A DNA stretch of 64,000 bases from Phellopilus nigrolimitatus (lineage: Eukaryota; Basidiomycota; Agaricomycetes; Hymenochaetales; Hymenochaetaceae): assembly GCA_021029095.1 (NCBI GenBank), contig JAJOHG010000002.1:992001-1056000 (forward strand). The letters are read 5' to 3'. The translations under genes and the position numbers were made by a program. This document shows positions 1-10,730 of this stretch, in pieces; position 1 is the first letter of the stretch; each line of letters begins with the position of its first letter. The notes under the pieces are model-generated. The model saw only the letters and a program-made list of their open reading frames with translations. It had not been told where the DNA came from and searched no databases.

Positions 1-12
1 ACTTCCACATAG

Positions 13-1877
13 GTGCTGGACTATATGGGGGGCGGTGATCTTTTGAATTTACTCATTGAGAAAGATGTCTTTGAAGAGGATTTTGCTCGCTTCTACGTTG
101 CAGAGGTGAAATGGCTCTTCAATAAAGCTCTCAGCTTGCTTACTTACTTCTCACAAGATGATATTGGCTATCGAATCGTGCCACAAACATGGGTTCATTC
201 ATAGAGATATCAAACCAGATGTTTGTTCGCGAACCGCCCTCTTTTGGGGTATTAATTCATTTTGTCGCGCAGAATTTTTTATTTGACCCCCAGGGCCATA
301 TCAAGCTCAGTGACTTTGGTCTCGCGTGGGTGTTCATTTTTCACAAAAGGCATACGCGAAGCTCAGCGTTCGATTCTAACCGGATAGGACCGACCTGCAC
401 TGGGCGCATGACACGTCTTGTAAGTGGGAATGGAGAACGTCTCCGGTCTCCGGAAACGCTGGAGACTGGTTGACCAGGGTCTCTTGCTTCGCGAAAAATA
501 ACACGAACTCTTGTGATGTGCACTGACGCACTGCCTCCTTAGACTACGAACAACAACGTCGCGACCTTCTTCACAAATACGGCATTGACCTGGACGACGG
601 AAATGGGATGTCGGATGGCCGTAAAACGAAGCGCCTAGATCGAAAGGAAGTCGACCGCCTTATGGGCGGCGAGAATGGCGAAGGAGTCTTCACATGGCGT
701 GAAAAGAACAGGAAGAAGGTATGGGATCACATACTGTAGTGCGGCGCGATCTCAATGGTCTTCCTGTTATAGCTGGCTTATTCGGTGTAAGGATCGATAA
801 CGGACTATCTTGTTCTTCAGGCGCTCACTTCACTGTTTTTTTCTAGGTGCGGGACTAACTCCTATAGTTAGTTTTTATCTGCGTGTTTCTCTTCACTATA
901 GCAACGAACTGACTCCGCTGTGTCTAGTGTCCCCCGAGGTCATACGAGGGCACGGATACACCTTTTCCTGTGATTGGTGGAGTTTGGGTGTCATCATGTT
1001 CGAATGTCTATATGGGTAAGCCAACGATATCGTGATTGTAAAGACTACGAAAACTTCACAGCGTCTATTACAAGGTATCCGCCCTTCGTCAGCAACTCCG
1101 TAAGTAATGCGATGCTCCTAAACACCTCTCCTCATTACCTTGAAACCGTTTAGCGCCACGTCACCCGTCAAAAGATCTTAAACTGGAGACAATCTCTTAA
1201 ATTTCCGTCAAGGCCTCGCGTTTCTCATGAGGGCATTACATTGATGCAGCAGTTGTTGTGCGAGCCAGAGGACAGGCTCGGCTCTCAAACATCGTCCTCC
1301 GTGTCCAGGCCCAACTCAAGTCGTTATACAAGCTAGGCGGAGTGGATTTATAGCTCCGGATATGAAAGCCGGTCGAAGCGTCGACGGTGCTGAAATCATC
1401 AAGGTATGTTGAATATTCCTATCAACAATATCAGAGCCTCATTAGTTATAGGCGCATCCATGGTTTCGAGGGGATAGACTGGGTCAACATTCATCGGTAT
1501 CCAGCGCCTTTCAGACCCGAGCTGCAAAATCCTGAGGACACCAGGCATTTTGACGAAGATATCCCTGCTGAGGTGAGACAGCTTAAGCCTAATGCTGTGA
1601 CGTATACTACTAATATTTGATCGCTCAGCCGTTGGCACCTGCGAATGGAGCACCAGCTGATGCCACGAAAGACCCACTCCTCCGGGACAAAGTGCACGGT
1701 GCTGAGATTCTCAACATGAGGAAAGCCCTTGCATTCGCTGGCTTCACTCACAAGAGTCCTCGCGCAGTCACGTATGTTCGAGCCGATCACGCTTTCGATG
1801 ACGGCACCACGTCAGGCGATGATCAAGAAGGTCACTGGGGACGCTCGACAATCAGAGCACGCGCCATGTCGATGTGA
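13..1877 (+). CDS. NDR-family (Cot1/Cbk1/Orb6-type) AGC kinase, 5' partial
   Basis: This is the catalytic and C-terminal part of a nuclear Dbf2-related kinase, which controls polarised growth and morphogenesis downstream of the fungal RAM/MOR pathway. The first exon in view starts after an acceptor AG at 11-12, so the N-terminus lies to the left of the window. The motifs run in order: GGDLLNLLI, catalytic HRDIKPDN, DFGLA, the NDR-specific activation-segment insert, CGTNSYMSPE, and the hydrophobic motif FAGFT near the C-terminus. Exons: 13-105, 158-220, 273-325, 388-419, 543-718, 773-786, 847-866, 928-1015, 1075-1099, 1154-1403, 1452-1572, 1629-1877. Two exons are only 14 and 20 nt long and together encode LAYSVCGTNSYM. 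Two single-base frame breaks interrupt conserved sequence, near 1312-1330 and in the G run at 1470-1473. They could be consensus errors or real lesions. The family call is firm; whether the gene is functional is not. Confidence 0.88.
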
Positions 1878-2534
1878 ATAGTTGTCTGGTATAGCACTGT
1901 GGGAGACACGAACTGCTATGTCTGCTCTGCGGAGCATCGCTCACGACTTTTTGATGACATTTTTATTCCTTCTATCATCAGTGATTGATCACTGACTGTA
2001 TACCAGCCAATTTATTTCGTTGTCTTTGTACATCATGTGAGGGTAGGGAGTTCTACGTGTATATGTTGTTGCCACAATCCAGTCATCAATGCTACTTGAT
2101 ATTGATCAAAGAATTCTGAAAATAGCGTTCCTGATCCGTACAGCCTTCGAGTGCGGATCACTACGAAGTGTATTGATTGCGATAAGATGCGGAAGCATCG
2201 GACTTCAAAAGCTAAAATGGACCTTACATCGGTGCCACAAATTCAGTAAATGTGTTTCGTCAAGTAAATATTTTACAAATGGAGATGTCTAACTGTTGTA
2301 TCAATGAACTTTGCTAGCACAAACATTCACATTCAAACTAATTAATTTAGGCGAAATACAACAGGCTAAACGATGTCGGGCAAATTTAATACCCTTTACA
2401 ACTAAAATACAGACTGTAACGGTGATCCCTCAAAAAAACAGATGATAGTTTACATTTACCATAAACCCCTTGGCCAATCCATGCGTGCGTAATAAATGAT
2501 GCAGAAGCGATTATGTGGAAGGTCAAAGCTAGTC
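1878..2534. other. Intergenic, convergent gene ends
   Basis: This stretch separates the kinase stop from the stop of the C2H2 gene on the opposite strand. No supported ORF, RNA gene or repeat was seen. It is AT-rich and probably holds both 3' UTRs. Confidence 0.6.
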
Positions 2535-4110
2535 CTAGCCGTTGACGAAGAAGCAATAGGATAAGTTAGAAGTAAGATAATCTCGATCACCAACGAGGAA
2601 AAGGAGGAAAACAAGATAGGCGGAATAACGCTGAACTTCGTTGAAGTACACAGCTACCGTCAGACCAGGACGGTGAAAGTAAAGCTTGTGAGGGTAACGA
2701 ATTTGAAGGACACAGTTGTCCTTGCTCAAGTAGAATGCGTTGACGTCGAATGTGGCGTTTTTGACCGCTGAGCGTTCTTGATCTTCTTGCTCATCACCAG
2801 AGCTTTCTCCGGCCTTCCTCGAGCCGGCCTGATGCACTCGCGAATGGCGCCGCATGTTGCTTTGGACGCTGAATCGACGGCCGCATCCAGGTTCAGTGCA
2901 CTCAAAAGCTGGAAATATCTTTCGTCAATACTTGTGGCCGCCAATGCAAAAGAACAAGAAAATGCTGTTGCTCACGTTTCTCTCCGGTGTGGCTATTGAT
3001 GTGTATCTGAAAGGTCACTCACGTTAAATAATGTTATACGAGTACAAGTAAGTATGAAAAGAAAATACCTTAAGGCTACTCGGGCGATTGAAGCGCTTAG
3101 GACAATATGGACACTCGTACCGCGCAGACTGTAAAAGATTTTTCGGATCATCGTTTCTCAAAGGAAAAGAGCCCTGTAATCCTCCTGTGGTCCCGAGCGT
3201 CCGAAGAATAGCCATACGCTGCGGGTCCGCAGGTGGGACGCCGTGAGGGTCCACATCGGCAATTAAAACGCCGAACGGAGACTGATATTCAGCCGACGCT
3301 GAAGATGTGGAAGCATGACCTCGAGAGGATAGATTGTTCGGAGATCGAGCAAGTGGTGAATTCGTATGGGCATGCGGAAGCGGTTGAAATTGCAACGCGT
3401 TGGATGGGGGGGATGAGTGAATGTGGGACGATGAACCACTTGAACTAGTGTGCGATGACCAAGCCGAATCAGAAGAGCCCCGACGTCTGTGTCCAACGCT
3501 GGGCATGCGAGGCACTCTGGGGGGTTCATAGTATTTTCTATTGGGGCCGCTAGCTGGGACCTGAGAGTGGAAGACCGGCGTCTCGCTGGACGAGCTGAAG
3601 TTCGAGCGGTAAGTGTCGCCCCTACAATGAGAGTGGGAATGAGATATTGGCACCCCAGACGATGAACGATGTAATATCGAGTATTCTGGAACAGGTCGAC
3701 GAGCAGAAAGATCTGGTGAAGGTGGTCCAAAAGAATGTTGAGGAGGTGAGGGTGGACGAGTGGAAAAGGACTAGGAGAGCCAGAAATTAGGATGTAATCG
3801 ACATCATTTAACTGGACTCACTCTACGAGTGTATCCCATCTCTGGGCTCATGGAGGACAATCTACTTGACGCAGACATACGTGGACTCGAGTCTTCGCTG
3901 AGGGCAGAACGCAAGGGACCAAGCGCGAAAGGCGCATTTAAAGATCGTGGGGAAGGTTTGGGAGACGAAGTCAACTCCTCTGAAGCAGCGTTGATCAGAT
4001 ATCATTCATACATTATACACAAGCGCTTTACCTCGCAGAATGTCTCGTATGGGAGGAAGGGTGATTCTCCCGTCCTTTGAGTGATCGCTTGGAAATCCTC
4101 TAGTAGACAT
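2535..4110 (-). CDS. C2H2 zinc-finger transcription factor, 447 aa
   Basis: This is a predicted nuclear DNA-binding protein with two classical C2H2 fingers near the C-terminus. The first begins YECPYCPKRF and is followed by the linker HTGEKP. The second contains CTEPGCGRRF and ends HSRVH. The N-terminus carries GRITLPPIRDIL, a short motif I recognise from related basidiomycete regulators. A long Ser/Pro/His-rich low-complexity region follows. Exons: 4110-4032, 3979-3822, 3770-3069, 3006-2976, 2908-2535. All phases agree and give an uninterrupted frame. The 31-nt fourth exon encodes the end of finger 1 and the linker. The start MSTRGF is the first ATG in frame with the conserved N-terminal motif. 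The last roughly 70 residues after the fingers are hydrophobic and unusual, so the true 3' end could differ. Target genes cannot be inferred. Confidence 0.85.
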
Positions 4111-5775
4111 ATGATCCTTAAGTGGGGGAGTGATGCTTTTGCTTTCCGAAAGATTCGCAAACTACTTTCATTTATAGTTCGAAGGAAGACGTTCTAGTAG
4201 TAAATATTCGCACAATATATTATGAAATGAGATGAAGACGTACCTGACGAGCAGAGCGGTGCAAAGGCAGTTGTGTGCGTGCGCTTGTTGGTTGCTTTCG
4301 GTTGTGTGAGGTATTGGAAAATCCTGTGGTCAAAGCGATCTGGTTTCCACGACCTGCGGCTTTCACGATGCGCAGTGATGTAGGTCACCAACTTGAATAA
4401 GGGTTTACTAACATTGACGACAAAACGTGCTTTATATATCAGAGTGAAACACGCGTGCAAGCACGCGATGAGGTATGCGGAAACGCAAAAATACTGGTTC
4501 TAGGAAAGGTCCTGTTTTGCAATACTTGCACAGCACAGAGTTAAGTTGGGCGCGCAAAAGCTGACCCCTCGGCAATCATAGAAAGGGCAAAGTCTGGCGC
4601 TTGTGTTTGTATGCCCCATTGGTTCGTAAATGGCACGGAAAGGGATTTAATTGAAAGCTGAAGACCAGGATGTGCATGGTATTCCCCATAAATCATGTGT
4701 AAGAGATTGACACTAAGGTACCGAGTCGGGGGTAAATCAGCCACAGGACCAAGTAATGCTGAGTTCTGACCGGAGATGATTGGAAAACACCGATCGCGAG
4801 TTTATATCTTCAGGGCTATCGTCTCGCCAATGTCATTTTAAGAAGATCTCCGCCATGAAATTCTTCAGCGAGTTACTCCAGGCCAGCGTGGCGATCATCC
4901 TTCTGAGAGAGCTAAAGATAAAGTTGACCTTCTGCAAAGAGTGATTCCTCGCAGATTTGGAGATGACAAACTAGATAACCATCATGATGAACCTAGGTGT
5001 GATAGTGGTAGGTTTGTTCCCAAGCTCTTTAGAAAGAAAGGCCCGTTTACTTTGGGTATTCGCCTATAAGCAACGTTATCTTCCGCTAGCAGCCAGCTGC
5101 CGATGATGGTGTGCGGCAACTAGATAACTGAGAGTCTAAACAGTTTGCGCTGAACGCCAGACAGAATCAATCACCGCTGGTTCTGCAGTACATAGGAATG
5201 ATCGAAGAGGGCCACAAATTGAGACGGGGATGACGATCGTGGCCGCCTATCCTGAGTTCTCTGGGAACACATCCGACAAATTCGGGAAACCATGTTCAGC
5301 TTGGAATGGCTGTACAAAGTGATTCATCACCTCCATTGAGATACGCGCATAACATGCTTCGTATAGTCTAATTAAAATTTCCTGGTTTTGTCGAAAACAA
5401 ACTGGCTTCGTCTTTTACCTCCCATAGCAGCTACTCTTCCTTGCGAGATTCAATGTTTTGACGTTACTACCTCTAGCTTCTTCGCTAAGACACGATCAGT
5501 GCCTTAGTGTTCTTACTGCCGATGCGTCTAAATTGCCTTTTGACTCGCACGATCCAGTACACACAGGTAATTGATCTGCAGAACGCCCGAGAATGTTCGT
5601 AGATACGTCCATCACTCGGGGGTCAATGTAACTGCGTGATCTCGGTCTAACATCCACGGTGAGGTCGGCAGGATACAACGTTTAGAGGCACAAACTAAAG
5701 ATAACAGTGCCAAGTCAGACGTAAGATGTATTTAAATCGACAGGATCGAACTTGGGTAGCGCGCTGTCCGTAGCA
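4111..5775. other. Intergenic 1.7 kb upstream of the C2H2 gene
   Basis: This is the upstream region of the C2H2 gene and the downstream region of the BolA gene. Only short ORFs without recognisable domains occur on either strand. A long upstream region is common for fungal regulators. No promoter element is distinctive enough to call. Confidence 0.5.
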
Positions 5776-6341
5776 TCATGATGTAGACAGAGATGTTTCT
5801 TCGGGCGTTCTTGTCTCCAATGAGAGAGCATGTAAACCTTCTTGGAGTTCTTCAGCCAGCGCCTTGTAAATCATCCGGTGTCTCTGCATCAAAGACTAGA
5901 TAATGTCACCGTTAGCACAGTTCATCAGATCCAGACATAAGGACTTGAAACCTTCTCCTTGAACGCGTTTGAAACCGCTACAATGGAGAAATCTGCAAAG
6001 TCAAAACGAAGTACATGAATACGGGGGACATGTAATAAGGTCACGACGCGCACGCGTTTCTCCGCTCCCGCCACCCTGCTCGCGCATCGGCGCATGATGT
6101 CGATGTTTTTCAGAATCATTCGTGATGGTCAAGTCCGTCGGCTTGAGTAAAACCGTAAGCTGGGATCAACTTCAGCGCGCTATATCTTGTCGGCTAAGTC
6201 GAAGCGCACCTTCTGTCGAATTGAGCTCTCGACTGGGCCGGCTGTCGGTGATGCTGATGTCGACATTGCGCTGAGGCTGTTGCGTAAGTTGGTTCTAACA
6301 GCTCGTCCAAGAAAAAAGGGCCGGAAAACAAGTCTTTCCAT
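5776..6341 (-). CDS. BolA-like protein, probably mitochondrial, 132 aa
   Basis: BolA-like proteins work with monothiol glutaredoxins in iron-sulfur cluster trafficking or iron signalling. The fold is visible in order: GPVESSIRQKL, then TITNDSEKHRHHA, then HFSIVAVSNAF, then QRHRMIYKALAEEL and GLHALSL near the end. The conserved His of the RHR motif is present. Exons: 6341-6210, 6159-6054, 5992-5952, 5895-5776, all in phase. The first residues (MERLVFRPFFLGRAVRT) are basic and hydrophobic without acidic residues after position 2. That fits a mitochondrial presequence, as in Bol1/Bol3-type paralogues. A second in-frame ATG (MSTSASPT) could give a form lacking it. An upstream in-frame ATG at 6368 is also possible. 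The gene is divergent from the Clr2-like gene with about 160 bp between starts. Confidence 0.88.
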
Positions 6342-6501
6342 ACCCTCGCCGGACAGCACGAGATTCAAGGCGAGTCACTCGAGGTGGTCGACGCTGGCGG
6401 AAAATACCATTTCGGGACTACACGGAAGCCTCATTGTGCTTACTCAGCTTGGCCGCAATATCCATGGTTGCTCCAAAACTCAGTGTTCAGCAACTCTCAC
6501 T
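6342..6501. promoter_or_regulatory. Shared divergent promoter region, BolA / Clr2-like
   Basis: Only about 160 bp separate the two divergent start codons, so the promoters must overlap. No TATA box or specific operator was identified. Confidence 0.45.
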
Positions 6502-7376
6502 ATGACCACCATCATGGACGACGACGTCTATCGCACTCAGCCGAGATATGTGCATATAAATGGCGCGAATGTCTCTATAACACATTCGGATGGCGATCCT
6601 AGCACGCTTCCCCGGGATGAAGAGAGTAGGCAGCTCCAGGATGGTACGGTCGACTTTCTCTCCGAGGCGGATAAGGAAACTAGCAAGCACTGGCGTGACA
6701 AAATAGCAACATATCTCGTTCATGAAGGATCGTGGTACCAGAACCGTGAGTTGATAAAAATGCTGTCTTTTCAAGATCCTAACAGGCCCTTCCGCAGCTG
6801 GCCAACGACGTTATGTCTTGAAGGAGTTTCCTTATGGATACAAGCTATATACACATCGGAAAGGAGAGAGGAGTAACCCACGTCTTGATCACTATCTATA
6901 TGGTGCGCGTCACTCGGTCTTCGAATCGGGTGAAGCCTGGATCTGACATTGCTGAGATAATCTAGGCTCAACGTCAAATCATTGCCAAAAGTTCCGCTCT
7001 CCTGAGGTACGTACTCCTAATCCCCTTATGATTCTGCTCTTCCTCGTCTTCTTCGGCTCATTCGTCCCTATCCTGATAGGAGTTTGTTCTTCATGCAAAA
7101 TGGCTTGCGTACGGCGGCCCGAAAGACCCTTATGATGATCATCCCCGCTGTGGATGTCGCTATTGCTCCAAGACACCTCAGAGCGAAATAGCAAGGATGT
7201 TGAAGAAGAAGACGCGTCATTTAGGCTCACAACCGGGCTTGAATTTGACTAAAGTCAAACGGCGGGACGGAAGGAGACGCGAAGAGGGAGCAGCGATCAC
7301 TGCGAAGGATTATACGAATATCGATCGCGGTAAAGGTGTAACAAAGTGGACGGAATCAACTCCTTTGTCTACTTAA
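6502..7376 (+). CDS. Cryptic loci regulator 2 (Clr2)-like silencing protein, 232 aa
   Basis: Clr2 is a subunit of the fission-yeast SHREC complex, which silences heterochromatin. Basidiomycetes carry short proteins sharing its N-terminal and Clr2 domains. The order seen here is WRDKIATYLVHEGSWYQN, then FPYGYKLYTHRKGE with LDHYLYG, then FRSPEEFVLHAKWL, then a cysteine cluster around RCGCRYC. The C-terminus is basic. Exons: 6502-6745, 6786-6902, 6966-7006, 7080-7376, in phase throughout. The first intron is only 40 nt. The start MTTIMDDD is chosen because no upstream frame-compatible exon is visible; a second ATG lies 12 nt downstream. The product is much shorter than S. pombe Clr2, so it is a domain-level match and its complex is unknown. 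Confidence 0.68.
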
Positions 7377-7793
7377 CGGAGATGATGTCTGTCATAGGTT
7401 CGCAAATCCTGTTTTATCATCTTGGTATTTCCTTCCATTATCAGTTTCGTTCTTTCCTTTTTTTCTACGAATCCATTGCACTACATCCCTAGACCATTTG
7501 GCCTAGCACGTCTACTGCTTTGTTGTACTAATTTGCTCTGTTTTCACTTCGCTATGTCTCTGATGGAATCCGGATGAATGTCATTCTTTGTACTATCTAA
7601 ATGACGCTAGCAAAAAAATAACTGGCCACCTTTCTCATCCGTTCGACTCGAAAACGCGTGACATTGTTGTGACATAACGCGTTCAGAGTGTCTGCTCTCA
7701 GAACCCACGTCCATCATCTCTGTTTGGGCTCTAGGGCTAGGCTGCATTTGCTACGCATTGCAAGCGTTCAAATACGGGTTACATTACAATATC
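7377..7793. other. Intergenic, promoter of the 512-aa gene
   Basis: About 420 bp between two co-oriented genes. It contains CT-rich and T-rich tracts typical of fungal promoters around 7440-7560. No gene or RNA was seen. Confidence 0.5.
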
Positions 7794-9507
7794 ATGTCTG
7801 AAAGAGAAACGAATAGACTTCAACGAGGAATGGTCGATGGTTGTTTCGAGGAAGGCCATTACCAACAGGGAATTGCAACCCTCGATCAATTGCGGTTACA
7901 AAACCTGAGACCATCACCGTGAGCTCATTCTTCTGCGTATTGCGTCCCTCAGCCTTACTCCCTTGACAGGTCGCATGTTAGGGAACTCATTTACATTGCG
8001 TTGTACCCTCCTCCGGCGAAGGTCGTTCAGAAAAACAAGGGGAAGAAAAGGGAGTATCGGCCTGGTATCAGCTCCCCGTCGAAGCATCATCTCCAGCATA
8101 CAAGCCGTCTAAATAAGCAGGTCTATATCCCTCCGCCAGAGGCTAGCGAAGCATCATGGCAACTGTTACAAAACCTCGCAACTACCACAAACATGCCCGA
8201 ATCACTGCTGCGCGCCGTACCTTGCTACCCTCTGTCCGAATTGGAGCTAGTGTTCGCACCACGTTCTATCAGCGCTGAAATGTTTAGATGTGTAGATACG
8301 GGAGAAGATCTCGACGCGGATATCGCAAAGCGCGCCGCAGCACTGAAGGATTGCAAAGATTGCTGGAATATGCTGCGCGCAGACGTAGTTGTGCGGCAAG
8401 ATGTACCTATACAAATCAAGGGCGACCCGTTTTGTGATGATCCTGAAGATGGATTCGGGGAAAATGATTCAGCATCGATGGTCATCGGGAAATACTCGTG
8501 GCGCCTACTTAGCTGGTTTATCCGGCTCTTTGAAATTGATCAAGCGCTCGTTGATGAATGCCGTTCAGGTTTTTCTTTTTTGCAATGTTTCGCAAACTTC
8601 ATTAGCTCAAGAATTCTTTTTCAGACCGTTTTTCCGTCTTTCTACTGTCGCAAATAAAGCCGGCGCTAATGAGCGTTAACGAGCCGCGCATGGCAGCCGA
8701 CCCGCCTCTGGAAATCATTTTTACGTGCTACAGTCAAGCAGATAGATGGCGCAGAGAACTGGGAAAACGGCTAATGTCCTTGGTCCGTCCTCCAACTGTT
8801 GTGAATCTTTCAATTCGTTTCTGACCGCATGATCCTTTGCGACATTCTAGTTGGTTGATCTGACAAGCTGTAGTTGCTTTTCTCCGTCGCTTTTCCTCAC
8901 GTCGACCAGCACCCGCTTGCTCGCTTGCTCGAGCGATTTATTATCGGTATTTCTAAACGACCTTCCAAGTAGCAATCGTGGTCTCGCTGTTAAACTGGCC
9001 ATTTGTGACCGATTTCTGACGCAAAGCATGCGTGGGGCTACTGGCACGGATTCTGATTCTAAAGGAGCGAAGACGCATACGAGACCTCAAGCCCGCAGAG
9101 CCCAACCATTGCCTAGCCAAAGGATCGAGCCAGAATCACCAACAAAGTCACATGCGCTTGCGCGCTCGCGAGATAATTCGTACCCATGGGCTTTACCGAC
9201 GGCGCAGCGAGTCTTGCAACTTCTTGGACCAGAATCGAGTATTCGATCGCCCTCAAAGGCGTGTTTAAACAGACTGGTTGGTTTGTACCACCTAGTTGCG
9301 GCATTTGGGGCTATGAGAGCTGTGGACGGTGCTGAAAATGAAACTGAACGTTCATGGGTCGACGCACTACTGGATGGACAACTGGAAAAGGATGTACAAG
9401 ATTCATTTTCTGCCGATAGGCTCAGTGAAGACGATAGAAGAGTTGTACACGCGATGCGATCCTTACTAATAGAAATGTGTGCGAGGTGGAAAAAAGGTTG
9501 TATATGA
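7794..9507 (+). CDS. Uncharacterised protein, 512 aa
   Basis: I do not recognise this family. The gene model is well supported: exons 7794-7918, 7970-8568, 8625-8782 and 8851-9507 join in phase with canonical GT-AG introns and give one open frame. The N-terminus (GCFEEGHYQQGIATLDQLR) looks like a helical repeat. Most of the rest is predicted helix-rich, with long Leu-rich stretches around residues 240-340. A Ser/Pro/Arg-rich linker lies at about 355-405, before a final helical block. No signal peptide, zinc-binding cysteines or enzyme motif is evident. An alpha-solenoid scaffold is possible but only inferred. The stop lies just 71 bp from the stop of the CREG-like gene on the other strand, so their 3' UTRs probably overlap. 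Confidence 0.7.
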
Positions 9508-9578
9508 TATCTGTTCGTTCAAATTGTACAGTAATGCTTCTTGAAAATGTGTCTATGTAATGGCATGAATGAACGATA

Positions 9579-10582
9579 TCAAGCAGTCTGAACTTTGACC
9601 CGTCCTGCAACCGTAAGAAACTCGGATGGCCGTGCATCCTGATAAAGCTCCAAAGGGACATCTCCAATGTAATGTTTACTGCGCAAACAAGATCTTATCA
9701 GCATTCAGAGACTGAATTCAAGTAACGGAGCCGCTGCTTACTCGCCAAATCCTCCAACGAAAAAAATGCTCTAAATAGAATCGATAAGCTATACATATCT
9801 CTCAGGAGCAGACTATGCATGCTTACATGCGGATCAAATCTTGCCCAAGATGCCTACGAAAGGAGAGCAACTGAGACGGAGACTTCGGTGAACCAGCAAT
9901 CTACTTACCATGTGGGCCGCATCAGGGTCGTCAGGGAGCCACCATCGTGCGTCAGGATGCCGCTCGAGGTAGCAATCGCGGATTCCCTCTTCAACAGCAA
10001 AGCGGGAGTCCAGGAATGTCACAGTACCCATGAGCGAAACGCGCGCACGACTGGCCGTCGGAGGGCTACTCCCAACAGTTATAGATGCGGAATGCGACGG
10101 CGAGTGCATAATGTTCCGGGTGTGGCGAGAGATAGGCAGTGTGATTAGGCTGAGGGAGCCATTGGCGTAGCAGCTAGTTTAAAATGACGAGAGAATGAAT
10201 TATGCATGATAGTAATGAGTAGTGGTAACAACCTTGCGTAGTATTCTTGAAGAGCGAAAGGTTCTCCTAGTAAGTCGTATGAATACCGCATCCATAGGCT
10301 CAAATGTGGCGGAATCACTGACCTGACAGACTCGAGTTGGGCGGAAATATGGTGGCCATAACTCCAATAGCCTGCGATGAGGCTACAAGTCCTCGCGCCA
10401 GAATAGCTACCAAACGAATTTATTTGCATGTCGGGAGCGGGTCAAGAGTCGAGAAAGTGGCGTCGTCAGTCATAAGTAAGTTCGAGTAGGAAGAAAGCTC
10501 GAGCCTAACCCGCATCCCTGACAGTCTCTTCAGCCCACGCCGCCGTCGCAAAGAAGACGAGAACTAAGTACAAGGGGTGCAT
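9579..10582 (-). CDS. Secreted CREG-like protein (FMN-binding split-barrel fold), 203 aa
   Basis: CREG proteins share the pyridoxamine-phosphate-oxidase split-barrel fold; in fungi they are secreted or endomembrane glycoproteins of unclear function. The protein opens with a clear signal peptide (MHPLYLVLVFFATAAWA) followed by EETVRDA. Family motifs follow: GVMATI, GEPFALQEYYASC, LPISRHTRN, RVSLMGTVT, HPDARWWLP, WARFDP and VGGFGDKHYIG. Seven exons join in phase: 10582-10510, 10406-10323, 10266-10233, 10173-9909, 9853-9827, 9770-9742, 9678-9579. Four are shorter than 85 nt, and three of these are 27-34 nt. Length fits the family. Loss of catalytic residues is usual in CREG, so an enzymatic role should not be assumed. 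It lies 149 bp downstream of the DNA ligase start-to-stop unit on the same strand, with no sign of co-transcription. Confidence 0.88.
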
Positions 10583-10730
10583 GTTTAAGATCCAAAATGA
10601 AAGAGTTCGTTTGAAAACGAATCAACAGGAGTATGAGGATTATTTACATAAGACGCGTCTTTACTAATATAACGTCATCATTAACTTATCTCAGAGTCTA
10701 CAAACAGTGGAACTACAGATACAAGTCTCA

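Noticed and set aside
321..390. Frameshift in the kinase after DFGLA
   Set aside because: A GT donor at 326-327 and acceptor at 386-387 restore ATDLHWAHDTS in phase.
1..1877. Calling the NDR kinase a pseudogene
   Set aside because: All catalytic motifs and splice sites are intact and similar one-base breaks occur in essential genes nearby, so sequence error is at least as likely.
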